A stretch of 64,000 nt of DNA from Hyphomonadaceae bacterium UKL13-1. GTDB taxonomy: Bacteria; Pseudomonadota; Alphaproteobacteria; Caulobacterales; Aquidulcibacteraceae. Where the stretch lies: positions 1,942,001-2,006,000 of the forward strand of contig CP012156.1 in assembly GCA_001602435.1 (NCBI GenBank), read 5' to 3'. The translations under genes were made by a program, and so were the position numbers. Numbering within the stretch: the first letter of the stretch is position 1; each line of letters opens with the position of its first letter. The notes under the pieces were generated by a model. It searched no databases. It saw only the letters and a program-made list of their open reading frames with translations, and had not been told where the DNA came from. This document shows, piece after piece, positions 35,444 through 43,590 of this stretch.

Positions 35444-36382
35444 CTAAGCCGGCGCAGAGACCACAATATAGCGCGCGCTTAATTGCCCGGCACGGACCGC
35501 GGCGGCGCGCGCTTTCCACGTGACAATCGAATGCAGGGCAAGGCTAGCTGCCTCTTGCCCGCCAGCCTTGATTAGGGCGGCTTGGCGCTTGTTAAAGTCC
35601 TTGCCGATCACGGACCAGCACGAGCTGATCGCGGCCAAGAAGTTCAAATTGCACTCCGCTTCTGAGACGATGGTCAAACCAGCGGCTTGGGCTGCTTCTT
35701 TGAACACGTCCACCGGTGTAAACGCCCGATTCTCGATCCCTTTGGCGAGGTCAAGAGAGGCTTCGCCCTCGGCTGAGAATAGGTCAAACCAGATCGCCTG
35801 ACCACCGGGCTTTAGAAGCCGCAGGATCGAAAAAGCCCCGCGCTCGGCCCGCTCGGTGCCGCCACCTTGGAACAACAGCATTGCAAGCTCGGCTTGGCGC
35901 TCTGCGAGGCCTGCCAATTGCCCGTTATAGGGTTTGGCGACGTAACTTTTGCGCGACTTGCTTTTTTTGACAGCCTTATCCGCCAATCCACGAATGGTGG
36001 GGTCGGATTCGTAGGCCGTCAATTTGACCCCAAATTGCTCGAGGAGTGTCCGGCTGATCAGACCGCTGCCGGCACCGATGCATGCGAGGGTCGCGTCTTT
36101 CTTGGCCCCCACAGCTGTGCCCAATTGCGCCGTCAGATCGAGCGAAGTTGGGAAGTTCCGGTCCGGTCCCCACATGATGTGACTGGCTGTAACATAAAGC
36201 TTTTTGTGTTTCGCACTGAGCTTACCCGGCTCATTCTGCGCCTCAATTTCGGCCTTGATTGCCTCTAAGTCCGGTGGATCGCCGCCATCCCACCAAGCCA
36301 CCAAGCGGGCACGGGTTTGCGCCAAAGTTACGGGGTCGAACTTCGGCAACGCAGGTAGAGGCAGAGCGATCTTCAAAGCCAT
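35444..36382 (-). CDS. Class I SAM-dependent methyltransferase, unknown target
   Basis: 312 residues. SAM-binding motif I is LACIGAGSGLISRTLLEQFGVKLTAYESD (acidic ribose-binding residue in YESD); a later segment LKPGGQAIWFDLFS fits motif IV-VI. An N-terminal helical extension with KHKKLYVTASHIMWGPDRNFP could bind the substrate. No clear target signature is visible. It lies alone between convergent bactofilin and the lipoprotein hydrolase operon (about 36 bases downstream of nothing on the same strand). Confidence 0.75.
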   Translation of the reverse strand: MALKIALPLPALPKFDPVTLAQTRARLVAWWDGGDPPDLEAIKAEIEAQNEPGKLSAKHKKLYVTASHIMWGPDRNFPTSLDLTAQLGTAVGAKKDATLACIGAGSGLISRTLLEQFGVKLTAYESDPTIRGLADKAVKKSKSRKSYVAKPYNGQLAGLAERQAELAMLLFQGGGTERAERGAFSILRLLKPGGQAIWFDLFSAEGEASLDLAKGIENRAFTPVDVFKEAAQAAGLTIVSEAECNLNFLAAISSCWSVIGKDFNKRQAALIKAGGQEAASLALHSIVTWKARAAAVRAGQLSARYIVVSAPA

Positions 36383-36418
36383 GGTGAAAGAATTAGCAAA
36401 ACAGGCTTAACGAGTTCC

Positions 36419-37465
36419 TTATTTTGCCGCTCTACCAATGGGTCCAAGGTTTGAGGGCAAGGCCCCCTTTGGGTCGACGATAAAAGCTGCGACATCGGCC
36501 CAAACACGTTCTGCCTGCAGGTCCCGCGTCAACATATGATAGCCATCGGGATATTCTACCGTGCGTACGGTCGGCGGAAGCTTTGCAACAGTCGCCGTTA
36601 AAGCCGGACGGGGAATAATCTGATCGCGTGCGCCATAGAGCAATAAGGTCTGTGGGGGCAATTTATCAGCTGCCCGATATGCCTTTTCCATCAAACGAAC
36701 CAAGCCATAAACCGCATCTAGGCGCGTTGCGAAAATCATATTGGGGTCGCGGCCCAAACGGCGCAGCATTTCGATATTGTCTGACGCCGTAATGGTGCGC
36801 GTTACCGTTCGGGGCGGATCGAAGGGCTTACGCGAAACGGGTAGATGCGCCGTGGTCCACAAAGAAACCCGGTAAGCCAAGGGCAGATTAGACCAGCCCC
36901 AAACCGCAGGCGCGATCAGGACAAGGCGATCGGCTGCAATCCCTTCAGCTTCACCCGCTGCGGCCAGAATCGTTGCAGCCCCCATACTTTCACCGACCGC
37001 CACAATCTGTGCCCCCGGATGGGCCGCGCGCGCCGCCTGTAAGGCCGTGCGCAGATCCTTGATCATCAGGGCCTCATTGCCCCAAACCCCACGTTGGGGT
37101 GAGCGTCCAAAGCCGCGAGCATCGTAAGCATAGGTCGTGATGCCTCGGGCCGCCCAATAGGGCGCTGCTGTTTCAAAGGCACGCGCATAATCATTCATGC
37201 CGTGCAGCGCGACGATGACAGCCTTTGGTTCCGGCGTTTGCGCCTGCCAAGTCGAAAGCCCCAGCGCGGTGCCATCGAAACTGACAAACTGGGTTGGGGT
37301 AAAGCGCGGTCCTTGGTAGCCGGGCCCTGGAATCTGCGCGCTCTGCCGCACGGGTGTACACGCGGCCAGCAAGACGCCGATTAGGCCGAGCGAGGCAGTC
37401 GCCCATCGCCTCAAACTTTGCCGAAGCTTATTCAGCGACCACGCTCGCATCATCGGGCTCGACAT
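36419..37465 (-). CDS. Alpha/beta-hydrolase lipoprotein (lysophospholipase-like)
   Basis: 348 residues from ATG 37465; ATG 37450 is equally possible and neither has a ribosome site. The N-terminus RRWATASLGLIGVLLAAC ends in a lipobox, so it is probably periplasmic and lipid-anchored. The fold markers are complete: ALHGMNDYARAFE, AYDARGFGRSPQ, nucleophile GESMGAATIL, acid LYGARDQIIP and His in YPDGYHMLTRD. This pattern matches monoacylglycerol lipase/lysophospholipase PldB relatives. It overlaps the end of the DUF3253 gene by 38 bases, so the three genes (acyl-CoA dehydrogenase, DUF3253, hydrolase) form an operon. Confidence 0.87.
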   Translation of the reverse strand: MSSPMMRAWSLNKLRQSLRRWATASLGLIGVLLAACTPVRQSAQIPGPGYQGPRFTPTQFVSFDGTALGLSTWQAQTPEPKAVIVALHGMNDYARAFETAAPYWAARGITTYAYDARGFGRSPQRGVWGNEALMIKDLRTALQAARAAHPGAQIVAVGESMGAATILAAAGEAEGIAADRLVLIAPAVWGWSNLPLAYRVSLWTTAHLPVSRKPFDPPRTVTRTITASDNIEMLRRLGRDPNMIFATRLDAVYGLVRLMEKAYRAADKLPPQTLLLYGARDQIIPRPALTATVAKLPPTVRTVEYPDGYHMLTRDLQAERVWADVAAFIVDPKGALPSNLGPIGRAAK

Positions 37466-37739
37466 CAGATGGGGTCACAACTGGCACTTCGCCCGGAACG
37501 CCCAAGCGATACACCCCTTTAAAGCCATTGGGATCAATGACTTTGCCCTTGCGGTAAATGCTGATTTGGCCAGATCGCGCCAAATGGATTGCTGCTTGGC
37601 GGACCGATGGCAGACGCTTGCGCCAGCCGTCAGGGTCTTCGCCGGTATAGACGGCGCGTGCAGCTTCGGTTGGGTCGATGGTGCGGCCTTTTTTAGAGGC
37701 GGCGATCAGGGCGAGAATGGCGGCTTCTTCAGGGCTCAT
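37428..37739 (-). CDS. DUF3253-like small helix-turn-helix protein
   Basis: 103 residues. Begins MSPEEAAILALIAASKKGRT and contains IDPTEAARAVYTG, WRKRLPSVRQAAIHLARSGQISIYRKGKVIDP, and FKGVYRLG, the pattern of the DUF3253 winged-helix-like family. Its role is not established. It starts 4 bases after the acyl-CoA dehydrogenase stop and overlaps the lipoprotein hydrolase gene. Confidence 0.85.
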   Translation of the reverse strand: MSPEEAAILALIAASKKGRTIDPTEAARAVYTGEDPDGWRKRLPSVRQAAIHLARSGQISIYRKGKVIDPNGFKGVYRLGVPGEVPVVTPSDVEPDDASVVAE

Positions 37740-37743
37740 GTTT

Positions 37744-38895
37744 TTAGGTCCTCGCCGCTTTCATCATCTCGCGCGCGATGACGATTTGTTGGATCTGGCT
37801 GGTGCCCTCATAAATACGGAAGATGCGCACATCGCGGTAGAAACGCTCAATGCCATAATCGGCAACATAGCCTGCACCGCCGAAAATCTGTACTGCCCGG
37901 TCGGCGACACGACCGACCATTTCTGAGGCATAATATTTGGCCGCTGCGGCTTCCAACGTGATGGATTGGCCGGAATCGCGCAGGCGCGCCGCATCCAGCA
38001 CCATAGACTTGGCTGCATAAGCTTCGGTCTTGGAATCGGCCAACATAGCCTGGATCAATTGGTGTTCGGCAATGGGCTTGCCAAATTGCTGCCGCTCCAT
38101 CGCATAGGTCAGACTGTCCGCAATCAAGCGCTCAGCCACACCGACGCAGACCGACGCAATGTGCAAACGCCCCCGGTCGAGGACTTGCATGGCAACTTTA
38201 AAGCCCTCGCCCTCCCCGCCCAAGCGGTTTTCAACTGGCACTTTGACATTGTCGAAATAGACTTCGCAAATATGGGCACCTTGCTGACCCATCTTCTTTT
38301 CAGGCTTGCCAATGCTAAGGCCCGGGCTATCGCGCTCCACGAGGAAGGCGGTGACACCTTTAGCCCCTTTCACGTCAGGGCTTGTGCGCGCCATGACCGT
38401 AAATAGGCCGGCTTTATTGGCATTGGTGATGTAACGTTTAGAGCCATTCATCACATAATGGTCCCCCTCCAGCCGCGCCGTGGTTTGCACGGCTGCTGAA
38501 TCAGAGCCGGCTTCGGCTTCAGTCAAACAAAAGCTGGTGACGATCTCGCCTGAGGCAATGCCGGGCAGATATTTTTGCTTTTGTGCCTCGGTGCCAAACA
38601 TCACTAGGCCCTGCGCACCAATGCCGACATTTGTCCCAAAGCAGGAACGGAAGGCAGGGCTGGTGCGGCCCAGCTCAAACGCCACCCGACATTCTGCCTC
38701 CATCGACAGCTCCAGCCCGCCATACTCGGCAGGAATCGTCAGACCATAAAGGCCCAATTCCTTCATCTGTGCGACGATGGCGTCGGGCACGGCATCTTCC
38801 TCAGAGACTTGAGCCTCAATGGGGCGCAGCTTTTCCGCCACAAAGCGGGCAACTAAGCTCACCAGCTCTTGGGTCGTCTCAGAATCATAGGCCAT
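37744..38895 (-). CDS. Acyl-CoA dehydrogenase (short/branched-chain type)
   Basis: 383 residues. Marks: SFCLTEAEAGSDSAAVQTTARL, RQQFGKPIAEHQLIQAML, and IYEGTSQIQQIVIAREM with the catalytic Glu in YEGTS, the usual base position. The position used by the IVD/LCAD enzymes is not Glu here (LDRGRLHIA), so the two dehydrogenases of this window place their base differently. Start ATG 38895 is preferred over ATG 38901 because the ribosome site gaggag touches the latter. First gene of the operon with DUF3253 and the lipoprotein hydrolase. Confidence 0.94.
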   Translation of the reverse strand: MAYDSETTQELVSLVARFVAEKLRPIEAQVSEEDAVPDAIVAQMKELGLYGLTIPAEYGGLELSMEAECRVAFELGRTSPAFRSCFGTNVGIGAQGLVMFGTEAQKQKYLPGIASGEIVTSFCLTEAEAGSDSAAVQTTARLEGDHYVMNGSKRYITNANKAGLFTVMARTSPDVKGAKGVTAFLVERDSPGLSIGKPEKKMGQQGAHICEVYFDNVKVPVENRLGGEGEGFKVAMQVLDRGRLHIASVCVGVAERLIADSLTYAMERQQFGKPIAEHQLIQAMLADSKTEAYAAKSMVLDAARLRDSGQSITLEAAAAKYYASEMVGRVADRAVQIFGGAGYVADYGIERFYRDVRIFRIYEGTSQIQQIVIAREMMKAART

Positions 38896-38991
38896 TGGCA
38901 TCTCCTCAAGCAGGCATTCTTGTATTATTCGCTCAGCACTTTAAGACCCAACCCACCCTCCTGACGAGACCTAAAAGAAAGCCTGTTGCAC

Positions 38992-39438
38992 ATGAGCGAG
39001 AATACGCCTTCCAAACCGCAATTAGTAACAGAGGGTGCGTTTGCAAACTGGTCCACTTGGGGCAATGGGTCTGACCCGTTTGAGACCTTAACTGGCCCCT
39101 TTTATATGAAGCCCCTGCCAGAGGGTGGATACATTTGTGCCTTTATGCCGGAAGAACGTCATTGCAATGGCATGGGCAATATTCATGGTGGTTGCTTAAT
39201 GACCTTTGCCGACTTTGCGCTCTTTGCCCATTGTCATGACTATATGAATGAACAACCCTGCGTGACGATGCAGTTTGAGAGCCAATTTGTTGGCGGGGCG
39301 AAGGCCGGTCTCTTGATCGAATCAACGGCGGAAATTGTGCGGGCGACGCGCACCATGTTGTTTGTCCGTGGCGTGTTGAGCCAAGTGAGCAAACCCGTGC
39401 TCGCCTATTCGGCAATCCTTAAACGCATAGGCATGTGA
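38992..39438 (+). CDS. PaaI-type hotdog thioesterase
   Basis: 148 residues. The hotdog helix signature GMGNIHGGCLMTFADFALFAHCHDYM and the strand CVTMQFESQFVGGAKAGLLIESTAEIVRATRTM are typical of PaaI/YbgC acyl-CoA thioesterases. It begins MSENTPSK at ATG 38992. Divergent from the acyl-CoA dehydrogenase operon, consistent with acyl-CoA turnover. Confidence 0.9.
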   Translation: MSENTPSKPQLVTEGAFANWSTWGNGSDPFETLTGPFYMKPLPEGGYICAFMPEERHCNGMGNIHGGCLMTFADFALFAHCHDYMNEQPCVTMQFESQFVGGAKAGLLIESTAEIVRATRTMLFVRGVLSQVSKPVLAYSAILKRIGM

Positions 39439-39675
39439 TCGTTCCATGCAGTTTTGCATACCTCATCTGACACAAATTCGGGACAATTGCGGCACGAATT
39501 GGGCGAAATCGGTATGCATTTACCCTCGGTTCATCTGAGGGACAAGGTTCCGCCACAATCTGTATCTTATTGATCACACTGCTTATTTGCACTCCCAACA
39601 TGACAGAATGGTCACTTGCGAAAGCAGGGTGAGAGACCCTACCTTTGTCCTGTCGAAAGGCTCTCCTCCCCCTCT

Positions 39676-39711
39676 GAGCGCGTTTTGATCCAATGGATCA
39701 AAGTTGCGCTC
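39676..39711 (+). ncRNA. Strong interrupted hairpin in porin leader (first)
   Basis: Outer arms gagcgc (39676-39681) and gcgctc (39706-39711) and inner arms tttgatcc (39684-39691) and ggatcaaa (39695-39702) pair perfectly, with a 3-base loop (aat) and short bulges. No T run follows, so it is not a terminator. Confidence 0.5.
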
Positions 39712-39724
39712 AAAACTAATAATG

Positions 39725-39774
39725 GAGCAACAGCCGATCCGATCTATCTTAGCCAGATAGATCGGGCGTTGCTC
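39725..39774 (+). ncRNA. Strong interrupted hairpin in porin leader (second)
   Basis: Outer arms gagcaac (39725-39731) and gttgctc (39768-39774), and inner perfect 11-bp arms ccgatctatct (39739-39749) and agatagatcgg (39755-39765) with a 5-base loop (tagcc). It ends about 118 bases before the porin start. Stable leaders of this kind protect mRNA or present small-RNA sites. Confidence 0.5.
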
Positions 39775-39891
39775 TAGACGACCGACAAAGAGCGGCGTCA
39801 CACCTCGGGAGCCTTTGGATCAACTAGCGATCGTCTCTTAGCCAATCAGGCTTGTGAGATGTGGTCGCAGAACGAACAAAGGAACTAAATC

Positions 39892-40398
39892 ATGCGTATT
39901 TTCGCTCTCGCCGTTTTGGCTGTTACCGCTTTCGCTTCGGCTCCTAGCTTTGCACAAGATGCAGCTGGTCAAGTCTATATCAATGGTGGCTACAACCACT
40001 TCCAATCCAAGACCTCTGACACTGGCACCGTGAACGGCCGCGTTGGCTATCAGATCACGCCAAACTTCGCCGTTGAAGGCGAAGGCGGTCTTGGCGTCAA
40101 TGACGACAAGGTCAATGGCGTTACCGTCAAGACCCGTGGCACCTTGGGTGCGTTCGCCGTCGTCAGTGCACCCGTGGCAGAGCGTCTGTCGTTGATGGGT
40201 CGCGCCGGCTATGTTCACCAGTGGGCCGAAGCCAAAGCCGGCGGCGTAAAGGCTAAAGACGACGATGGCTCGTTCGCAATCGGCGTCGGTGGCCAATACA
40301 TGCTGGACGATGCCAATGGCGTCCGTCTGGACTACACCCGCTATACCGAAGGCAAGGGCACTAACGGCTATGCCGTCAGCTATGTCCGTAAGTTCTAA
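39892..40398 (+). CDS. Small outer-membrane beta-barrel protein (Omp25/opacity-like)
   Basis: 168 residues. Signal peptide about 1-22 (ending FAQD), then an eight-strand-type barrel: QVYINGGYNHFQSK, FAVEGEGGLGV, TLGAFAVVSAPVAERLSLMGRAGYVH, FAIGVGGQYMLDDANGVRLDYTRY, and the terminal strand ending in VRKF with a C-terminal Phe. Surface loops are short and charged. An abundant structural or adhesin-like porin in alphaproteobacteria. A structured leader precedes it and a good terminator follows at 40429-40458. Confidence 0.9.
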   Translation: MRIFALAVLAVTAFASAPSFAQDAAGQVYINGGYNHFQSKTSDTGTVNGRVGYQITPNFAVEGEGGLGVNDDKVNGVTVKTRGTLGAFAVVSAPVAERLSLMGRAGYVHQWAEAKAGGVKAKDDDGSFAIGVGGQYMLDDANGVRLDYTRYTEGKGTNGYAVSYVRKF

Positions 40399-40428
40399 AG
40401 CCAACGGGCTTTAGTCCTTAAGTCGAAG

Positions 40429-40458
40429 AAGCCTCTCCAGTCATGGGGAGGCTTTTTT
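40429..40458 (+). terminator. Rho-independent terminator after the porin gene
   Basis: Arms aagcctctcc (40429-40438) and ggggaggctt (40445-40454) pair with one G-U wobble around a 6-base loop, followed by a T run to 40458. A smaller hairpin, aaagcc-aacg-ggcttt, begins on the stop codon at 40397-40412. Confidence 0.92.
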
Positions 40459-40476
40459 GTTTGTTACCCACTGGCC

Positions 40477-41127
40477 TTAGGGCAAAGCCTTTACGCCATT
40501 GCGTGCAATGACGCGCTTGGCGGCGGCCAGATCGTCGACGCGCTTGGCGATCGTATAGAGCTTCGGCGCATGGGCCTGATACCAATCAGGCTTAGGCCGC
40601 CATTGGATCAGCATCCAAACATACAGATCAAGCGCGCTAAAGGTCTCGCCCAAGAACCACGGATGGCTGACTTGCTGCTCCAGATGGAGCATAAGACGCT
40701 TGCGGTGCTGGTCTGTTCGGGTTCGCAGCGGGCCCTCTTGGTCCTGATCGGCCCATTTCGCAGGATAATCGCCATAGGTGAAGCTTGGATAGATTGCTGC
40801 ATTGATGAACATCAGCCAGCGCCAGAACGACGGACGTAGACCACTTTCAAGCGTCGGGACCAGTTCAAGATCGGGCCGCGAGTCATGGATCGTCAGCATA
40901 ATTGCCGCCGTTTCAGTCAAGACCGTGCCATTGGGGAAGACCAAGGTCGGCACTTGGCCTAGTGGGTTACTGGCATGCAGGCCATCGCTTTCAAGGCCAT
41001 TATCGCCCCAGCCAACCACTTCCACCCGGAACCGGACACCAGCCATACCCAAGACGATTTCGGCCAGCATAGAACCGCCGCCATTGCCGACAAATAGGAT
41101 CGGATCGGTCGCGTTTGTCGTCACCAT
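40477..41127 (-). CDS. Glutathione S-transferase family protein
   Basis: 216 residues. Thioredoxin-like N-terminal domain with NPLGQVPTLVFPNGTVLTETAAIMLTI (cis-Pro and the glutathione-binding ETxAI segment), then an all-helical C-terminal domain with a conserved FSALDLYVWMLIQW helix. The usual catalytic Ser/Tyr region is GNGGGSMLAE; activity is unproven. It lies 3 bases downstream of metG on the same strand, likely co-transcribed. Confidence 0.87.
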   Translation of the reverse strand: MVTTNATDPILFVGNGGGSMLAEIVLGMAGVRFRVEVVGWGDNGLESDGLHASNPLGQVPTLVFPNGTVLTETAAIMLTIHDSRPDLELVPTLESGLRPSFWRWLMFINAAIYPSFTYGDYPAKWADQDQEGPLRTRTDQHRKRLMLHLEQQVSHPWFLGETFSALDLYVWMLIQWRPKPDWYQAHAPKLYTIAKRVDDLAAAKRVIARNGVKALP

Positions 41128-41130
41128 GGC

Positions 41131-42840
41131 TTAGCCACCGCCACCAAATTGTTCAGCCCAAGCTGTCACCTGCTCATCCTCAATTTTGGCGAACAAGAGA
41201 TCGGGGACCTGAGTTTGAAGCCCATGCGGCAAGGCGTCGAGCAGGCTTGCATCATCAGCATTGGGCCACATGCGATTTTTCTCGGGCACGCCAATCCCAT
41301 CCAATATCCGCGCGGCAGCCTCTGGCACAAAGGGTTGAGCCAAGATTGCGAAAAGCGCGACGAGGTTCAGGCCCGTGCGAACGCCCACGGCAGCTAAGGC
41401 CTCATCCGTCTTAATCGCGGTCCAAGGGGCGGCTGTTTGCAGATATTCATTGCCCAATGCCCACAGCGCGCGGGTTTCCGCAGCGGCTTTGCGGAATTCC
41501 ATCTCTTCATGGAAGGCGGTGATGGCCGCGATCTTGGCCGAGACTTCGGTCCATAACTTGGCTTCTGCTTCGCCTGCCACACCGATCTGAGGCACTTTGC
41601 CTTCAAACTTGGCAGCAGCGAACTTCATGATGCGATTGACGAAATTGCCGAGCACATTGGCAAGGTCGGAATTCACGGTGGCTTGGAAGCCTTCCAGCGT
41701 AAAGGCCGCATCAGAGCTTTCAGGCGCATTGGCCATCAGATACCAGCGCCAATAATCGCCACTGAGCAATTCCAGCGCTTGGTCCATGAAGATACCGCGC
41801 TTTTGGCTGGTCGAGAATTTCCCGCCATACCAAGTCAGCCAGTTAAACGCCTTCAAGCGATCAACCAGTTTCCACGGCTCGCCTGAGCCCAAGATCGTGA
41901 CGGGGAAAGAGACAGTGTGGAAGGCCACATTGTCCTTGCCCATTACCTGCACATAGGTGACGTCTTCGCCACCTTGGTCGGTCCGCCACCAGCGCTTCCA
42001 GTCGCCACCCGTGGCCAGCGCCCATTCTTCGGTCGCGGCGATATATTCGATGGGCGCGTCAAACCAGACGTAAAACACTTTATTTTCAAAGCCGGGACGT
42101 GGCTTACCATCTTTCAAGACCGGCACACCCCAGGAAAGGTCGCGCGTGATCGCCCGGTCCTGCAAGCCCTCGTCAAGCCACTTGTAAGCGATGGAGCGCG
42201 CCAAATGCGGCCAGTCTTGAGCGGCATCGACCCAAGCGCGGATCTTCTCTTCCATCAAAGGCTGACGCAAAAACAGGTGAGCCGTATCGCGCACTTCAAT
42301 ATTGGTGGAACCTGAAATCTTCGAGCGCGGATTCTTCAATTGTGTTGGGTCAAGCAAAGACCCGCAATTGTCGCACTGGTCGCCGCGCGCATCCTCAAAC
42401 CCACAGATTGGGCACGTCCCCTCCACATAGCGGTCGGGCAGGAAGCGGGCATCATCGATGCAATAGACTTGCTTGGTGACGCGTTCTTCCAACAGGCCAT
42501 TGGTTTCCAGCATTTCGGCAAAGTGCTGGGTCAGGGCATAGTTTTGCGCGCTCGAAGAACGGCCAAACCAGTCAAACGAAAGCGAATAACCCTCGCCCGC
42601 CGTGCGCTGAATGTCATGCTGCTCATCACAATAGGCTTTGGTTGACATGCCAGCCTCAGCCGCCGCCAATTCTGCAGGCGTGCCATGTTCGTCGGTCGCG
42701 CAGACAAACAAGACCTCATGACCTTGTAAGCGGCGGAAGCGTGCATGCACATCAGAAGGCAGCATCGACCCCGCCAAATTGCCGAGATGCTTGATGCCAT
42801 TGATATAAGGAAGCGCAGAAGTGATCAGATAACGAGCCAT
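41131..42840 (-). CDS. metG: Methionyl-tRNA synthetase
   Basis: 569 residues. HIGH-motif variant HLGN at 18-21 in [14 protein letters not shown]; a four-cysteine zinc knuckle (CPIC at 143-146 and CDNC at 156-159); [18 protein letters not shown] variant KFSTSQ at 341-346. There is no C-terminal tRNA-binding appendage, so this is the short MetG1-type form. ATG 42840 ([15 protein letters not shown]) is chosen; a frame open to 42915 adds an unsupported extension. Upstream of the GST gene in the same transcript. Confidence 0.96.
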   Translation of the reverse strand: MARYLITSALPYINGIKHLGNLAGSMLPSDVHARFRRLQGHEVLFVCATDEHGTPAELAAAEAGMSTKAYCDEQHDIQRTAGEGYSLSFDWFGRSSSAQNYALTQHFAEMLETNGLLEERVTKQVYCIDDARFLPDRYVEGTCPICGFEDARGDQCDNCGSLLDPTQLKNPRSKISGSTNIEVRDTAHLFLRQPLMEEKIRAWVDAAQDWPHLARSIAYKWLDEGLQDRAITRDLSWGVPVLKDGKPRPGFENKVFYVWFDAPIEYIAATEEWALATGGDWKRWWRTDQGGEDVTYVQVMGKDNVAFHTVSFPVTILGSGEPWKLVDRLKAFNWLTWYGGKFSTSQKRGIFMDQALELLSGDYWRWYLMANAPESSDAAFTLEGFQATVNSDLANVLGNFVNRIMKFAAAKFEGKVPQIGVAGEAEAKLWTEVSAKIAAITAFHEEMEFRKAAAETRALWALGNEYLQTAAPWTAIKTDEALAAVGVRTGLNLVALFAILAQPFVPEAAARILDGIGVPEKNRMWPNADDASLLDALPHGLQTQVPDLLFAKIEDEQVTAWAEQFGGGG

Positions 42841-42913
42841 GCCCCTGATGTAGGCGATTTGGGCGCGCCATCCAAGGCTTGGACCGCACAAGCCCCCGAC
42901 AATAACGTCAAAC

Positions 42914-42940
42914 AAAAAATAGGGCCGGCTGAACCGGCCC
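42914..42940 (-). terminator. Rho-independent terminator of the microprotein gene cluster
   Basis: Read on the minus strand, arms gggccgg and ccggccc (42934-42940 and 42922-42928 on the plus strand) enclose a 5-base loop and are followed by a run of six T (A6 at 42914-42919 on the plus strand). It ends transcription coming from the three small genes before metG. Confidence 0.9.
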
Positions 42941-43010
42941 CAGTTTGGGCATCGTAGGGACGTTGGAGGCGTAGGGGCTGACGATGCCGGTTCGTTGAAA
43001 GGTGGTCCGA

Positions 43011-43091
43011 CTAGTGGCGGTCAGAAGCGGCCATACCCAGAAGGCCAGAAGCGACAACAGAAAGCCAGGCGGCGACAATAAGGTTGATCAT
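43011..43091 (-). CDS. 26-residue hydrophobic microprotein, copy A
   Basis: Very short gene, 27 codons with TAG stop. Residues 2-22 are hydrophobic with W9-L10-S11, G16, M20-A21-A22, ending in Asp24-Arg25-His26, so a single membrane-spanning peptide is likely. The Shine-Dalgarno sequence aagga stands eight bases before the ATG. Copies B and C upstream share 11 to 16 of 26 residues by eye. A terminator follows at 42914-42940. Function unknown; possibilities are a type I toxin-like peptide, a small subunit of a membrane complex or a regulator. Confidence 0.75.
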   Translation of the reverse strand: MINLIVAAWLSVVASGLLGMAASDRH

Positions 43092-43196
43092 TTTGTTTAT
43101 CCTTGGTGTGAAGCTCGGGGAGGAGCAGGTTTATGATGTGTTTTAGCGGCGATTTATGGAGGGTCGAAGGAGATGGTGTGGAGAGCGCTTGAAGTC

Positions 43197-43277
43197 TTAG
43201 GCGCGCTCAGCAGCGGCCATAGAAGCTAAACCTGCGCCTAAGAGGCTGAGCCAAGCGGTGATTGCGAGAGTGATCAT
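43197..43277 (-). CDS. 26-residue hydrophobic microprotein, copy B
   Basis: 27 codons with TAA stop. Starts Met-Ile-Thr-Leu; keeps W9-L10-S11, G14-A15-G16, M20-A21-A22 and Glu24-Arg25. Strong ribosome site aaaagga about eight bases before the ATG. Lies 105 bases upstream of copy A and 70 bases downstream of copy C on the same strand. Most similar to copy C. The peptide has no positive charge at its N-terminus; its only charges are at residues 24-25. Confidence 0.78.
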   Translation of the reverse strand: MITLAITAWLSLLGAGLASMAAAERA

Positions 43278-43347
43278 GTTGATGTTCCTTTTGATTTTTT
43301 GAGGCGGGGAGGTTTTTTGGGGGGAGGTAGAATTTGGAAGATTTGAC

Positions 43348-43428
43348 TTAGTTGCGTTCGGTGGCTGCCATCGTGGCCATGCCGGCACCCAAAGCGCTGA
43401 GCCAGATTGTGACGATAAAAGTGATCAT
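43348..43428 (-). CDS. 26-residue hydrophobic microprotein, copy C
   Basis: 27 codons with TAA stop. Starts Met-Ile-Thr-Phe; W9-L10-S11, G14-A15-G16, M17, M20-A21-A22 and Glu24-Arg25-Asn26. Ribosome site aggaga about seven bases before the ATG. First gene of the triplet; the region before it (43429-43590) holds two inverted repeats and the divergent start of dusA. It differs from copy B mainly at residues 4-8 and 17-19, all hydrophobic or small. Confidence 0.78.
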   Translation of the reverse strand: MITFIVTIWLSALGAGMATMAATERN

Positions 43429-43465
43429 TTTGGTTTCTCCTGTTGGTCTGTCGTTGTGTTTGTGC

Positions 43466-43482
43466 TGCACTGCTGTAGTGCA
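43466..43482. promoter_or_regulatory. Inverted repeat upstream of the microprotein cluster
   Basis: Perfect 6-bp arms tgcact and agtgca around a 5-base centre, 38 bases before the first microprotein start. It is probably inside the leader of that transcript, as an operator or small hairpin. Confidence 0.4.
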
Positions 43483-43510
43483 TGGGTGTATTACTACTAT
43501 AGCACACCAC

Positions 43511-43525
43511 ATGTGTCAAACACAT
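43511..43525. promoter_or_regulatory. Palindromic operator-like site between microproteins and dusA
   Basis: atgtgt-caa-acacat, perfect 6-bp arms with a 3-base centre. The minus strand reads TTGACA across its centre, a good -35 element for the microprotein transcript, and TATAGT follows 12 bases on; the spacing is short, so the exact promoter is unsettled. Confidence 0.45.
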
Positions 43526-43590
43526 TTTTCGCCCTTTGTGCATTTTTCTGCAGATTTGCGTTTTGGGGCTAAAAAAGGCATGGAGCGGCC

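Larger units (their letters stand above)
39439..39891 (+). other. 453-base non-coding region with structured leader before the porin gene
   Basis: No convincing coding frame on either strand. A short hairpin agggt-gagag-accct stands at 39626-39640. Two long interrupted hairpins follow at 39676-39711 and 39725-39774, and a third weaker stem lies at about 39825-39872, just before the ribosome site aaagga of the porin gene. The region is likely a long 5' leader or carries a small RNA; the promoter was not identified. Confidence 0.6.
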
